Assembly (NCBI GenBank): GCA_029555965.1 | Contig: JAKQHY010000072.1 | Span: 1-46,859, forward strand | Direction: 5' to 3' | From: Chloroflexota bacterium | GTDB taxonomy: Bacteria; Chloroflexota; Anaerolineae; B4-G1; SLSP01 | DNA length: 46,859 nucleotides | In this document: positions 34,972-45,645 of the stretch, one piece after another | How positions within the stretch are numbered: the stretch's first letter is position 1 | Layout: every line of letters begins with the position of its first letter | Translations under genes and position numbers: made by a program | The notes under the pieces: model-generated | Databases searched by the model: none | Seen by the model: the letters and a program-made list of their open reading frames with translations, nothing else | What the model was told of the DNA's origin: nothing

Positions 34972-36011
34972 TATTTGTACACCCAACAGGCAACCAGATG
35001 TTCCGGCTCTGTTTCGAAATAAGGTGGTTCCTCAACGTCACACAAGCCGGCGATCATCCGCGCACACCGCGGGTGAAAGTGACACCCACGGGGTGGATTG
35101 ACCAGGCTGGGCGGCTCGCCGGGGGGCACATCGCGGAAGCGCCGCGCATTATCTGCATCGGGATCGGAGGTGGCCGCCAACAACGCCACCGTATACGGAT
35201 GACTGGGATTGCGGATCAGGTCGTTGATACGGGAATTTTCGACGATTTTTCCAGCATACATTACAAAGACGCGCTCGGAAAAATAGCGCACAGTTGAAAG
35301 ATCGTGGGTGATGTAGATCACCGCCAGGTCGTGGGCTTCTTGTAACCCGCGTAACAACTTAAGGATCTCTACGCGCACCGAAGCATCCAGCATAGACACC
35401 GGCTCATCCGCCACGATGAGTTTCGGATCCAACAACATCGCTCGCGCGATCACAACCCGTTGCTGCTGCCCCCCGCTGAGCATGTGTGGGAATTTGGGCA
35501 AGAAATCATCCACGGGACTCATTTTGACTTCTTCCAGCGCACGGCGCAGTCGCGCGTCACGCTCGGGCTTGCTCCTGATGCCGTTGATAATCTGTGGCTC
35601 TTCAAGAATACGCTGGATACTCATAAAAGGCGCCAATGCGCCATAGGGGTCTTGCTGCACATACCCGACCTGCGCGCGATAGGTTTGCATTTCTCTGCCC
35701 CTGAGTTCGTTCAGGCTCTGCCCTTCAAAAAGAATATCCCCTTTCGTTGGGCGGTGCAACGCCAAAATGGTTTTCATCAGGCTCGATTTACCACAACCGC
35801 TCTCCCCCACAATGGCGATGGTTTCGCTGTAATGCAGGTCAAAGGTCACACCGTCCACGGCCCGTACATAACCCGCATGGCCAAAGCCAAAACGGCGCAA
35901 TTCAAACCACACGCGCAAATCTTGGACCGACAACAACACGTTGTCACGCCCTTTGGACCCGTTTCCCTCAGCACCGGCTTTCGTCTGGGCTGTTTCTGTC
36001 AGCATAGTCAT
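34971..36011 (-). CDS. Oligopeptide-type ABC transporter ATPase (DppF/OppF class), set 2
   Basis: 346 residues. Walker [11 protein letters not shown]-loop QQDPYGALAPFM, signature LSGGQQQRVVIARAM, Walker B LIVADEPVSMLD, ITHDLS, and C-terminal CHFHPRC. An N-terminal extension of about 25 residues is Thr/Lys/Gly-rich. The ATG at 36011 has GGAGCC 8 bases upstream; the next ATG two codons on (36005) is an alternative. The frame is open further upstream, but inside the previous gene. It lies 13 bp downstream of the DppD-class gene. Confidence 0.92.
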   Translation of the reverse strand: MTMLTETAQTKAGAEGNGSKGRDNVLLSVQDLRVWFELRRFGFGHAGYVRAVDGVTFDLHYSETIAIVGESGCGKSSLMKTILALHRPTKGDILFEGQSLNELRGREMQTYRAQVGYVQQDPYGALAPFMSIQRILEEPQIINGIRSKPERDARLRRALEEVKMSPVDDFLPKFPHMLSGGQQQRVVIARAMLLDPKLIVADEPVSMLDASVRVEILKLLRGLQEAHDLAVIYITHDLSTVRYFSERVFVMYAGKIVENSRINDLIRNPSHPYTVALLAATSDPDADNARRFRDVPPGEPPSLVNPPRGCHFHPRCARMIAGLCDVEEPPYFETEPEHLVACWVYK

Positions 36012-36024
36012 TTTAATGGCTCCT

Positions 36025-36984
36025 TCACTTCCGATGCAACCAGCACTTGACGGTTCGGCCATCGTGTTTAACGGTTGGCGGTTCTTCCTTACAGCGAGAA
36101 AAACTCTGCGGGCAACGCGCCGCAAAACGACACCCCGTCGGCGGGTTAATCAAGCTGGGGGGCTGGCCGACGATAAAATCCGGCTCTTGAGTTCCACGCA
36201 GTCGAGGCACACTGTCCATCAATTTGCGCGAGTAGGGGTGCAACGGCTCGGCAAAGAAACGATGTGCATCGCCGGTTTCAACGATCTGCCCGGCATACAT
36301 CACGGCGACACTATCCGCCAATTCACTGGAGGTGGCAATGTCGTGGGTGATCAGGATGAAACTAAGTCCCAACTCGCCTTTAAGTCCCTTCAGTACGTTG
36401 AAGATATTCGCCTGGGTCAACACATCCAGCGCCGAGGTCGGCTCATCGAGAACAATAAGATCCGGCCAGGTCACTAAGGCCATCGCGATAGCCACCCGCT
36501 GGCGCATTCCCCCGCTCAACTCAAAAGCGTACCGGTGCAGGAAGTCCTGGGGGACGCCCACGTGTTGGAACATCTTGCTGGCCTGTTCCATGGCTTCTTC
36601 TTTACGCATTGCCCCATGAATGATGGATGGCTCGGCGACCTGATCGCCAACTTTGAGGACGGGGTTAAGGGCGTTCATTGCCGCCTGCGGCACCATTGAC
36701 ATCTTGCGCCAGCGCACCTGGCGGCGATACTCATCGTCGTTGAACCCCATCACGTCCGTCCCATTCAAGTAGATTTTACCCGCATAGGTCTCAACATTGC
36801 GCGGCAACAGTCGCAGCAGGGCCTTCGCCAACGAGGTCTTACCACACCCCGATTCGCCAAGCACCACCACCGCGTGGTTAGACTCAAGGTCGAAATTTAC
36901 GCTGTCCACTGCGCGCACTGTACCTTTGCCAGTACGGAAATACAACTTCAGGTCCTCAACATGTAACAAAGTGGTTTCCGGCAT
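36025..36984 (-). CDS. Oligopeptide-type ABC transporter ATPase (DppD/OppD class), set 2
   Basis: 319 residues. Walker [11 protein letters not shown]-loop QAAMNALNPVL, signature LSGGMRQRVAIAMAL, Walker B LIVLDEPTSALD, ITHDIA, C-terminal CRFAARC. Pairs with the downstream DppF-class ATPase to energise the permeases encoded 4 bp upstream. AGAGGTG lies before the ATG. Confidence 0.93.
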   Translation of the reverse strand: MPETTLLHVEDLKLYFRTGKGTVRAVDSVNFDLESNHAVVVLGESGCGKTSLAKALLRLLPRNVETYAGKIYLNGTDVMGFNDDEYRRQVRWRKMSMVPQAAMNALNPVLKVGDQVAEPSIIHGAMRKEEAMEQASKMFQHVGVPQDFLHRYAFELSGGMRQRVAIAMALVTWPDLIVLDEPTSALDVLTQANIFNVLKGLKGELGLSFILITHDIATSSELADSVAVMYAGQIVETGDAHRFFAEPLHPYSRKLMDSVPRLRGTQEPDFIVGQPPSLINPPTGCRFAARCPQSFSRCKEEPPTVKHDGRTVKCWLHRK

Positions 36985-36988
36985 AGGC

Positions 36989-38338
36989 CTACACCTCTCT
37001 CAAGCGGGGATTGAAGATGCGATCCAGGGCAAACCCGACCATCGCAAAACCCAGCCCGGCGAGCATCAACAGGACGGCCGGTTCCAACACCCAATAGTAT
37101 TGGCCGTTGTACAGCGCGCCATTGGAACGCGCATCGTCAATCAACTTGCCCCACGTGGGCAACACCGGATCACCCAGGCCCAACAGCGCCAGGGAAGCTT
37201 CCAGGAACACGTAGGCAGGGATGCCAATGACGAGATTAGGGATCAGTACCGGGATGATGCGCGGAACCAGGTAAAGGAAAATAATACGCCAACTACTGGC
37301 GCCATAGGAACGCGCGGCTTCGATGTAGGGAGCCTCTTTGATCTGAATAAACATAGCGCGGAAGCCTTTGATCCCCCCGCCGAAGATGTTGAGCAAAACA
37401 ATCCACCCTAAGATCACCCAGATACTCCGCGACTGAAAGGTGCCGACCATAATGAGAATAGGCAACGTTGGCAACAGCATATTCACCTCAGTGATCCGTT
37501 GAATCAACTCATCTACTGCGCCGCCGAACCAAACGCCCACGGCCGCGATAGTCATCGTGATCACACTGGTGCCCAGGGCTGCTAACAACCCAAACAAAAG
37601 CGCAATAGGCGTCCCCCAAAGCAGCGCAACCGTCAAATCGCGGCGGCGATGATCGGTGCCCGCCAGCCCATGCACGGTGCCGTAGGCGACAAATTTTGCC
37701 TCCAGGTCGGCAGACTCCTCAAAGGTGACGGCGGCGATCTGAAGCTGATACCGCCCTTTGAGCACCGTAGGCGTTTCCTTCTCGGGATCGGCAAACAGCG
37801 CGATCTGGGGGGCAACGCCTTTGAGGCGCCGCAACAATCGCTCATCCTGCGCGAAACGATAGGTTTCCGAAGGTTTGGCTGTCACCTCCCCCAAGCGAAT
37901 TTCCCGACCATCCGGCGTGATCCAGAAGAGTGAAACGAAAGGCCCCTTTTCGACAAAAGTTGCTTCCATAAAAACGATTAAATCCTGTGGAAAAGCGTCG
38001 AAATTGTAGTCAAAGTCGAACGTCATCACCACGTCCCACATATCCTCTGAAATTTCGGTCACGGTTTTGGAAGTCATGGGAGACTCGTCCCGACTGTTGC
38101 GTATAATCGTCGTAGGTTGCTTTTCCCTACGGAAGAAGTTCGTCCATGCCGGAGGAACGATGCGGGGATTATCCCCCCAAATCTCTTCACCGCCGCGCCA
38201 GAGCCGAATTGCCTCGCTATAGGGGATGCTTACCACTGCATAAATGGCAAGAAATACCAGAAAAGCGATCACAATTCCCCCACCCACCGCAGAGGGAAAT
38301 TTTGCCATCTCTCTCAAACTACGCTTCAGGTTGTTCAT
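36989..38338 (-). CDS. ABC permease (DppC class) with a large extracytoplasmic insertion
   Basis: 449 residues, where DppC proteins usually have about 300. After the first membrane helix (about 18-40) comes a polar domain of some 190 residues (about 45-235) that is outside the membrane by topology, then the permease core with five helices and an EAA-type loop (EAPYIEAARSYGASSWRIIFLYLVP, residues about 330-355, which contacts the ATPase). The start overlaps the DppB stop (ATGA). The extra domain may dock the unusual binding protein encoded upstream; that is inference. Confidence 0.88.
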   Translation of the reverse strand: MNNLKRSLREMAKFPSAVGGGIVIAFLVFLAIYAVVSIPYSEAIRLWRGGEEIWGDNPRIVPPAWTNFFRREKQPTTIIRNSRDESPMTSKTVTEISEDMWDVVMTFDFDYNFDAFPQDLIVFMEATFVEKGPFVSLFWITPDGREIRLGEVTAKPSETYRFAQDERLLRRLKGVAPQIALFADPEKETPTVLKGRYQLQIAAVTFEESADLEAKFVAYGTVHGLAGTDHRRRDLTVALLWGTPIALLFGLLAALGTSVITMTIAAVGVWFGGAVDELIQRITEVNMLLPTLPILIMVGTFQSRSIWVILGWIVLLNIFGGGIKGFRAMFIQIKEAPYIEAARSYGASSWRIIFLYLVPRIIPVLIPNLVIGIPAYVFLEASLALLGLGDPVLPTWGKLIDDARSNGALYNGQYYWVLEPAVLLMLAGLGFAMVGFALDRIFNPRLREV

Positions 38339-39471
38339 AATTTAGCCCCTCCACTGCCAACACGCACCCGTGGATCAACCAGGGCGTAGATAAAATCCAA
38401 GAGGAAGACCGTAATTGCCAGGAGATAGGCGTAAATCACGGCAGAGCCTACAATGACCGGTGAGTCATAGAGGCCAATCGCCTGATAGAGCAAGCGCCCC
38501 AGTCCCGGCCAGTTGAAAACAGTCTCCAAAATCGTCGCACCCTGCCAGAGACCAATCAAAGTCAACGCAAAATTCGTGATGATATTCGGCAGCGTTGGGC
38601 GCAGCACATATCGCCGTTCAATATCCCTGGAAGTCAACCCTTTGGCGCGGGCCAATTCCACGTAATCCTCCATCGAGAAAATCAGAAAGAACGTGCGATA
38701 ACCATACACACCGGCGAAAAACCCGCTGATCAGCCACGCCAGGACCGGAAGGATCAGGTGACGCAACACACTCAGCGCGTAATCCAGGGTTCCTTCAGGC
38801 GGCGGAGCGGCCACCATGCCGCCAAAGGGTAACCAGCCAAGCACCGCCGCAAAAAGTAACAATAAGAAAATCCCATAGAACCAGGCCGGCGCAGCCGACG
38901 TAGGCGATAAGGCAATGATCGCTTTATCAATCAGACTGCCGTAGTTTCGGGAGAGGTAAAGTGCAAAAAAGAGTGTGACAAAGAATAAGAGAAAATTGGA
39001 GGAAGCCATCAGCAACAAGGTTGGCGGGAGGCGTTCGAGAATGATGTTGCGCACCAACTTGGAGCCACTATCACTGGATAACCACTGCGCGCGTCCTAGT
39101 GTCAGCGTCATCGCGCGGGAGAGAAAGCGCAAACTACGCAGCAGAAAAGGCTGATCCAATCCCAGGCGACGTTCTTCAAGGGTTACCAATTCATCAATGA
39201 GTCGGCTGCGCTCTGCTACCGTCAAATTTTTCTTGGTTTGATCCATACTGATCGTGACAGAAATTTCCTCACGAATCTGTCCTTTTAAGATTTCATCAAC
39301 ATATCCCCCCATATTGGCGATCAAGATAGTCAAATACACACCTATGGTGACCGCCACAAGGAGGGAAAGCAATTTGAGGCTCACATAGCGCGCCAGCTTA
39401 ACAGCGGCATGGGAAGGCTGACGTGTCGATGTTTCAGCGTCTGGTGGTAAAGGCAAAGCAGTTTCAGTCAT
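38335..39471 (-). CDS. ABC permease (DppB class)
   Basis: 378 residues. N-terminal helix about 35-52, an extracytoplasmic region of about 100 residues containing RLGLDQPFLLR, then five helices with the ATPase-contact EAA motif MEDYVELARAKGLTSRDIE at about 270-288. Forms the channel with the DppC-class protein, whose ATG overlaps this stop. The Shine-Dalgarno is weak (GCGAGATG). It stands 23 bp from a MITE copy and about 260 bp after the binding-protein gene. Confidence 0.9.
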   Translation of the reverse strand: MTETALPLPPDAETSTRQPSHAAVKLARYVSLKLLSLLVAVTIGVYLTILIANMGGYVDEILKGQIREEISVTISMDQTKKNLTVAERSRLIDELVTLEERRLGLDQPFLLRSLRFLSRAMTLTLGRAQWLSSDSGSKLVRNIILERLPPTLLLMASSNFLLFFVTLFFALYLSRNYGSLIDKAIIALSPTSAAPAWFYGIFLLLLFAAVLGWLPFGGMVAAPPPEGTLDYALSVLRHLILPVLAWLISGFFAGVYGYRTFFLIFSMEDYVELARAKGLTSRDIERRYVLRPTLPNIITNFALTLIGLWQGATILETVFNWPGLGRLLYQAIGLYDSPVIVGSAVIYAYLLAITVFLLDFIYALVDPRVRVGSGGAKL

Positions 39472-39493
39472 AACGCATCTCGCTTTCTTACTT

Positions 39494-39672
39494 TAGAATC
39501 TATCCGAAAATTCTTTTGGCCCGTGATTTGCGCCTAAAGGCGCGGTTGAGGGGGGTGTTTTTTCGTGGGCGGGCTGCGCCCGCCCACGAAAAAACACCTT
39601 CCCGAAAGCGGCTTCAGCCGCAACGTTCGGCCTGGCCGTGCATCGTTGCTATAATTTTCGGATAGGTTCTTA
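39494..39672. mobile_element. MITE-like palindromic element, copy 2 (179 bp)
   Basis: Same size and plan as 8206-8384: TA flanks (39494-39495 and 39671-39672), terminal repeats GAATCTATCCGAAAATT and AGAACCTATCCGAAAATT, GCGCCTAAAGGCGC, a central hairpin of about 20 bp (GGTGTTTTTTCGTGGGCGGGC), and GCGGCTTCAGCCGC. The right-hand 28 bases before the terminal repeat differ from copy 1. It sits between the binding-protein terminator and the permease gene. Confidence 0.82.
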
Positions 39673-39673
39673 G

Positions 39674-39709
39674 AAAAAACACGCTAGGGGCGAGGGTTCG
39701 CCCCTAGCG
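39674..39709 (-). terminator. Rho-independent terminator of binding-protein gene, set 2
   Basis: A 12-bp perfect stem (CGCTAGGGGCGA, 39682-39693, with 39698-39709), loop of 4 nt, then GTGTTTTTTC on the minus strand. Located 19 bp after the stop codon. Confidence 0.85.
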
Positions 39710-39728
39710 GTTGGCAAAAACTAGCCCA

Positions 39729-42329
39729 CTATTTCGCGGTAACGAAAGTGAGGGCGTCGGTGCTGGGCAGCGCCACCAGCTTCGACACCGCTACCACCTC
39801 AAGCTGATTGGAGCCAGCTTCAAGTTTGTTGGTGACATCGGTGCTGAGGGTGATCTTCCATTCGCCATCGGCAACGGCCTCGGCCTGACCAACGTAGGCC
39901 ACCTCGCCCTTGGCGTTGAGCACCAGGTACTTGACGTTGTCAATATCGGCCATAGCGTAAGGCGCATCGTTGAAGGTGATGAAGACATCATAAACAGCTT
40001 CCTCACCAATAGTCACGCGACCCGGCCCATCCAGTTCCACCATAGCGATGGCCGCCTCAGAGAAGCGCATCCACTTATCGGCCATGTCGGGGAAGTCCAG
40101 ATACCGCTTCAGAATCACAGTACCTTCGACAGGGAACGCACGCTCCATATAGTAAGGCCCGGTGCCCACCCAGAAGTGACCGCGCTGACGATACCACTCC
40201 GCCAGGTTGGTAAAGCGGGTCTGGATTTCAGCGGCGTCCACGTACTGATTCAATGTGGGGGAGTAAGGGATTGCTCCAGAGACGACAACCTCATCCAAGT
40301 GGGTCTTCAGGATTTCGATAGTCGGCCCGGCGAGGAAGCTCATCCACTCCACTTCCAGGGCGTCGGCTTTATCGGCGGAGAAGGTCGCCTCACCTGCCGC
40401 CTCGGTCATAATACCAAGGGCCAACGCATGCCAGGAACCCTGACCTTGGGCGTAGTAGGGCCACCAGGTGGTAATGCTCATTTCCGCATCCAGGTTATAG
40501 TCATCACTATAGGTCTCAATAACCAATGGATCTGTGGAAATGAGGCGCACGCCCTTGAAGCTGGTCATGAAGGCGCCGAAGTTAGGAACATACGCTTCGT
40601 CGTAAATAGGGCTGGCTTCCTTGGCGCGATCGAAGGTAAGGATCATCTCCATAAGCACGTCGCCGATGGAGAAGTTACTGCCATCGTGCCACGTGAGGTT
40701 GCTAAACAGATCGACAGGATAGTAGACAACACTCTTGCGCAGTGCAGTCACGGTCTCAGTGTAGACCTCGCCGGCAGTGAGGAAGCGCTGCTGTTCAGCA
40801 TCCCAATCCACCCACGCATCATCAGGCACTTCGATGGCATCCACGAACTCCAGGTCAACCCAATCGAGGGTCTTGAAGACGGGCAGACCTTCCTGCACGA
40901 AGACCTCGGCGCGCTCGATGCGCTGCGGCAGCGCCAGGCCGGTGAAAGGATCGGACACAGTTGAGAATTCCCCCGTACCGCGGATAAGCATCATATCGTA
41001 AATCCAGTTCGTGCCGGCGATAGGGTTCCACGGCTCGGTGAGGATGCTGGGCATGGCGATGCTCATAGAACCGCCAACCTCGCCCTCACGCTGTAATGTG
41101 TACGCCCAGATGCTCGAACCACTCACCCCACCGTATAAATCAGCCGCAGCTTTGACTTCCTTGCGTTTGGGGGTCATGGAAGTGCGGTCGCACAGCCAAA
41201 TGCGCGTGGAATCCAACAGCGCCATCTCGAGCGCCTCCGCCATCATTGCGGTGCGTTCTTCCATATTTTTGAAATCGCTGTTCGCCAGGTTCTCGGCCAG
41301 TTCGTAAAACTCCGGCGTATTGACATAAGCCTGCCACAGGGGCACAGCCAAACCCTGGTTGGTATAGAAGAATTGGAAGTTGTCCGCCAGGTTGCGCGGC
41401 ACCGCCGTGGTAACCCACCCGCCGGTATAGACGTGGAACAGCCCATCGGCCGGATTGCCGCGCATCCAGATCGGAGAGGCTTCTGCCGCTGTCTTATAGT
41501 CGCGGGTCACAGTAAAGCCGATGTCTTCCAATTGATTGGCGACGTAGTCGCCGATGCCACGGCGCTCATCCTCGGTGCGGATGAGGACAATCAGGTTAAC
41601 CGGTGCGCCGTTGAACTGCCACTTGTCAGCCACCAGGGTCGCGCCCAACTTCTCCATCTCCGCGGAGATGATCTCCTCCGCCTTGTCTCTGTTGTAAGCG
41701 TACTTCAATTCCAGCCCGCGGGCCACATCCGCCAGGCGCGCATAGTCCGAAGACGCAACGTTGAAGGGCAACCAACGGGGGATCGCCATGCCCCCCATGA
41801 TTTCCTGGGCGACGTAGTTCCGGTCAATGAGCCAGTTCATGGCCTCGCGGACGGCGGGGACGGCAAAGGGGTTGAGTGTGCCGTTTTCCAGTTCCGGCCC
41901 GGCGGGGTTAAAGGTCAACTCGTTGTAGGAGCCGGAGGATTGGTAGGCATCGAGGCTGTCAGATGCGTTCACTTTCTCAACAACCTCACGGTTGCTGACC
42001 TGGTAAGCGTACATATCAATTTCGCCAACTCCAAGGCGGGTCACTGCAGCATCCGCGCTTGGCTCTTCGACAAAGACGATGGTGTCCAACCACGCGCCCT
42101 TGCGGTCCACCTTTTCCGGTTCGGCGGTCACCTCGACCACCTTCTCCACTTCGACCGTCTTCTCCACGACCTTCTCCACCTCGACGGTCTTCTCCACTTC
42201 CACCTCAACGGTCTTTTCGACAATGACCGTCTTTTCAATGACTTGCGGGGTTGGCGTGGTACAGGCCCCAAGCAACATACTCAGGACCACCAGCGTCCCC
42301 AAGAAACTTAACAGATTCTTGCGTGACAT
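39729..42329 (-). CDS. Large lipoprotein substrate-binding protein with apparently permuted SBP_bac_5 order, set 2
   Basis: 866 residues. Lipobox LLGAC (Cys23), then a VEKTVEVEK linker (about 30-70). The N-terminal half carries motifs that normally come late in the family (VREAMNWLIDRNYVAQ near 160-175, YNRDKAEEIIS near 212-222, VANQLEDIGFTV near 263-274). A segment that normally comes first (LTWHDGSNFSIGDV, near 543-557) lies in the second half. A C-terminal domain of about 90 residues looks Ig-like. Binds an extracellular oligopeptide or oligosaccharide for the DppB/DppC pair encoded downstream. AAGGAGGAG lies 7 bases before the ATG. Confidence 0.88.
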   Translation of the reverse strand: MSRKNLLSFLGTLVVLSMLLGACTTPTPQVIEKTVIVEKTVEVEVEKTVEVEKVVEKTVEVEKVVEVTAEPEKVDRKGAWLDTIVFVEEPSADAAVTRLGVGEIDMYAYQVSNREVVEKVNASDSLDAYQSSGSYNELTFNPAGPELENGTLNPFAVPAVREAMNWLIDRNYVAQEIMGGMAIPRWLPFNVASSDYARLADVARGLELKYAYNRDKAEEIISAEMEKLGATLVADKWQFNGAPVNLIVLIRTEDERRGIGDYVANQLEDIGFTVTRDYKTAAEASPIWMRGNPADGLFHVYTGGWVTTAVPRNLADNFQFFYTNQGLAVPLWQAYVNTPEFYELAENLANSDFKNMEERTAMMAEALEMALLDSTRIWLCDRTSMTPKRKEVKAAADLYGGVSGSSIWAYTLQREGEVGGSMSIAMPSILTEPWNPIAGTNWIYDMMLIRGTGEFSTVSDPFTGLALPQRIERAEVFVQEGLPVFKTLDWVDLEFVDAIEVPDDAWVDWDAEQQRFLTAGEVYTETVTALRKSVVYYPVDLFSNLTWHDGSNFSIGDVLMEMILTFDRAKEASPIYDEAYVPNFGAFMTSFKGVRLISTDPLVIETYSDDYNLDAEMSITTWWPYYAQGQGSWHALALGIMTEAAGEATFSADKADALEVEWMSFLAGPTIEILKTHLDEVVVSGAIPYSPTLNQYVDAAEIQTRFTNLAEWYRQRGHFWVGTGPYYMERAFPVEGTVILKRYLDFPDMADKWMRFSEAAIAMVELDGPGRVTIGEEAVYDVFITFNDAPYAMADIDNVKYLVLNAKGEVAYVGQAEAVADGEWKITLSTDVTNKLEAGSNQLEVVAVSKLVALPSTDALTFVTAK

Positions 42330-42470
42330 GTCAACTCCTCCTTCAGGTTTTTTTGGGATTGATTTTCTAAAAAACTAGGTAAACGAACACATAGACATAA
42401 CGATAACGCTTTATACATCACCTCCTTTTAGCCCCCTGCTGTCAAGAGTGCAGGAACGCCCACCCTCTAA

Positions 42471-42519
42471 AAAAACCGGGACTCTACGAGCCGAAACACT
42501 CGATAAAATCCCGGTTTTT
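42471..42519 (-). terminator. Terminator after the sigma-factor operon
   Basis: An 11-bp stem AAAAACCGGGA with TCCCGGTTTTT (42471-42481 with 42509-42519) and an inner CGAG/CTCG pair, followed on the minus strand by a T-run. Confidence 0.75.
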
Positions 42520-42553
42520 GTAATGGAATTCATCCCATACCGCACAAACCACA

Positions 42554-42841
42554 TCATGAAGCCAGACGCAAATCTAACATTTGCTTAACCATCACCCCCA
42601 GAAAGGGGGATGGCGCATACCCTCGGGTTGACCCAAAATCATAAGGCAAATAGGTCAAGCGTCCATCCACAGTGAAGGGTCGCCACAACCATGAAAACCA
42701 CCCGTACCAACGCATCTGCGGCTCACACACCCGGCGATAAATACGTCGCCACACCGCCCGCGATGGCTGCACGCGAGCATAGGGCTGCATCGCCTGACGC
42801 AATAAATTATCCAAATAGATGTCCTTTTTATGTAAACTCAT
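42554..42841 (-). CDS. Small protein overlapping the ECF sigma-factor gene
   Basis: 95 residues starting [12 protein letters not shown]. The first 45 are helical and basic (PSRAVWRRIYRRV); the remainder is Trp/Tyr-rich (MRWYGWFSWLWRPF). No clear membrane helix and no zinc motif of the HxxxCxxC anti-sigma type. The ATG lies 14 bases inside the sigma gene's 3' end in another frame, so translation is coupled. Position suggests a regulator of the sigma factor, but no family is recognised. Confidence 0.6.
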   Translation of the reverse strand: MSLHKKDIYLDNLLRQAMQPYARVQPSRAVWRRIYRRVCEPQMRWYGWFSWLWRPFTVDGRLTYLPYDFGSTRGYAPSPFLGVMVKQMLDLRLAS

Positions 42842-43472
42842 AAGCCATCTCAGGTACAAGCCGTTGCCGCTGCGTCAGAGTCGCACGCAGCCGCTCCCGC
42901 GCATAATGCAACCGCGACTTCACCGTCCCCACAGGCAATTCTAAGACATTTGCAATCTCATCCACCGGTAAATCTTCCAGATAGAAAAGCACTACAACGG
43001 CACGATGGGGAGCCGGCAGCTCGGCTACCACCTCTTGCACCATTTGTGCAACTTCCACTTCTTCCGCTTTATGGTCTGGAGCCGGAAACACCCCAGGCAA
43101 TCCATTCAACCATTCCAACACATCGTCCAATGGTTGGCTCCGCATCTTGTTGGACGACCAATCGTAAGACAAATTCACAGTAACCCGGTATAACCACGGC
43201 TTGATGGGGCGCTCACTATCAATGGAATGGCGATAGGTATACAAGCGCACAAAACATTCTTGCAGAATGTCCTCCGCGGCCCGGTGATCGCGGGTAATCG
43301 CCAATGCGGTGCGATAAACCATGTCTTTATAGGTCGTAAATAACTCGCCCAATGCATCCAGATTACCCTGCTGTAGCTGTTGGGTTAGATTGTCTGCCCC
43401 GTCTCCTCGTCCATAGCCGCCCTCTCCATCATTGACCTTACGCTTACATAAAAGTACAGACTTAAGTTTCAT
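42828..43472 (-). CDS. ECF-type RNA polymerase sigma factor
   Basis: About 214 residues. Region 2 (about 35-105) reads [28 protein letters not shown]-type, and region 4 (about 145-200) contains [23 protein letters not shown] and [16 protein letters not shown]. No region 3, so group 4. The ATG at 43472 is chosen although its ribosome-binding site is weak; GTG at 43481 is an alternative, and both overlap the trmD stop, which implies coupling. Regulates an unknown regulon; no own promoter was recognised. Confidence 0.88.
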   Translation of the reverse strand: MKLKSVLLCKRKVNDGEGGYGRGDGADNLTQQLQQGNLDALGELFTTYKDMVYRTALAITRDHRAAEDILQECFVRLYTYRHSIDSERPIKPWLYRVTVNLSYDWSSNKMRSQPLDDVLEWLNGLPGVFPAPDHKAEEVEVAQMVQEVVAELPAPHRAVVVLFYLEDLPVDEIANVLELPVGTVKSRLHYARERLRATLTQRQRLVPEMAYEFT

Positions 43473-44217
43473 CTGGTTCACTCAACCCATCAGAAGATTG
43501 TTGAAACTGAGTCACGGATGCCCGCGCTTCTTCCTGCAAGGTGGTTGATAACAACAACTCTGGCCGCCGCTCCATTGTCCGGCGCAATGCCGTTGCGCGC
43601 CGCCACTGCGCTACCGCGGCGTGATTCCCGGAACGCACGACGTCCGGCACACCCCACCCCTCAAAATCCGGCGGGCGCGTATACTGCGGCCCTTCCAACA
43701 ATCCGCCGGCAAAAGAATCCTCATAAGCCCCTTGCTCTGCCCCCAGAACGCCGGGGATGAACCGCGCCACCGCATCCACGACCACCATCGCGGCCAACTC
43801 CCCTCCAGTCAAGACGTAGTCGCCAATGGAAAGCTCGTCCGTGACCAAATGCTGCCGCACCCGTTCATCCACCCCTTCGTAATGCCCACAGAGCAACACC
43901 AACCGATCATGCCCCGCTAATTCCTGCGCCACGGTATGGGAGAAAGTCCGTCCCTGCGGCGTCAACAAAATCACCGGAGCGTTCAGTTCCGGCAAAATCG
44001 TCCGCACTGCCCTGAAAAGCGGCTCCGGCTTCATCAACATCCCCTGGCCGCCGCCATACGGCACGTCGTCTGTGCTTTGGTGCCGATCTAGGGCATAATC
44101 GCGGATTTGATGAATCCACAGGGTCAGCAATCCCCGTTGTTGAGCGCGCTTCAAGATGCTCTCTTGCAGCGGCCCCAGGAACATACCCGGAAACAGGGTG
44201 AGTATATCAATCCGCAT
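43462..44217 (-). CDS. trmD: tRNA (guanine-37-N1)-methyltransferase
   Basis: 251 residues, the usual TrmD length. Methylates G37 next to the anticodon with S-adenosylmethionine, which prevents frameshifting. SPOUT-fold signatures are present: [13 protein letters not shown] at the start, [29 protein letters not shown] and the trefoil-knot segment [15 protein letters not shown]. The ATG at 44217 follows GAGGGCAGG; a longer reading frame upstream has no homology. Usually the gene stands in rpsP-rimM-trmD-rplS; here it is between an aminohydrolase and a sigma factor, so the ribosomal context is lost. Confidence 0.95.
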   Translation of the reverse strand: MRIDILTLFPGMFLGPLQESILKRAQQRGLLTLWIHQIRDYALDRHQSTDDVPYGGGQGMLMKPEPLFRAVRTILPELNAPVILLTPQGRTFSHTVAQELAGHDRLVLLCGHYEGVDERVRQHLVTDELSIGDYVLTGGELAAMVVVDAVARFIPGVLGAEQGAYEDSFAGGLLEGPQYTRPPDFEGWGVPDVVRSGNHAAVAQWRRATALRRTMERRPELLLSTTLQEEARASVTQFQQSSDGLSEPDET

Positions 44218-44272
44218 ACCTGCCCTCATTCTAACATAACATGACAAATGAACAAGAAAAACAGGAGCAATG

Positions 44273-45610
<1,338 letters not shown>

Positions 45611-45645
45611 AGTTCCTCCATGCGAATGAGCGAAAAAGCGAGTGA

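Noticed and set aside
39711-40964. 417-codon plus-strand frame opposite the set 2 binding protein
   Set aside because: The minus frame has the lipobox, linker and family motifs; the plus frame has none.
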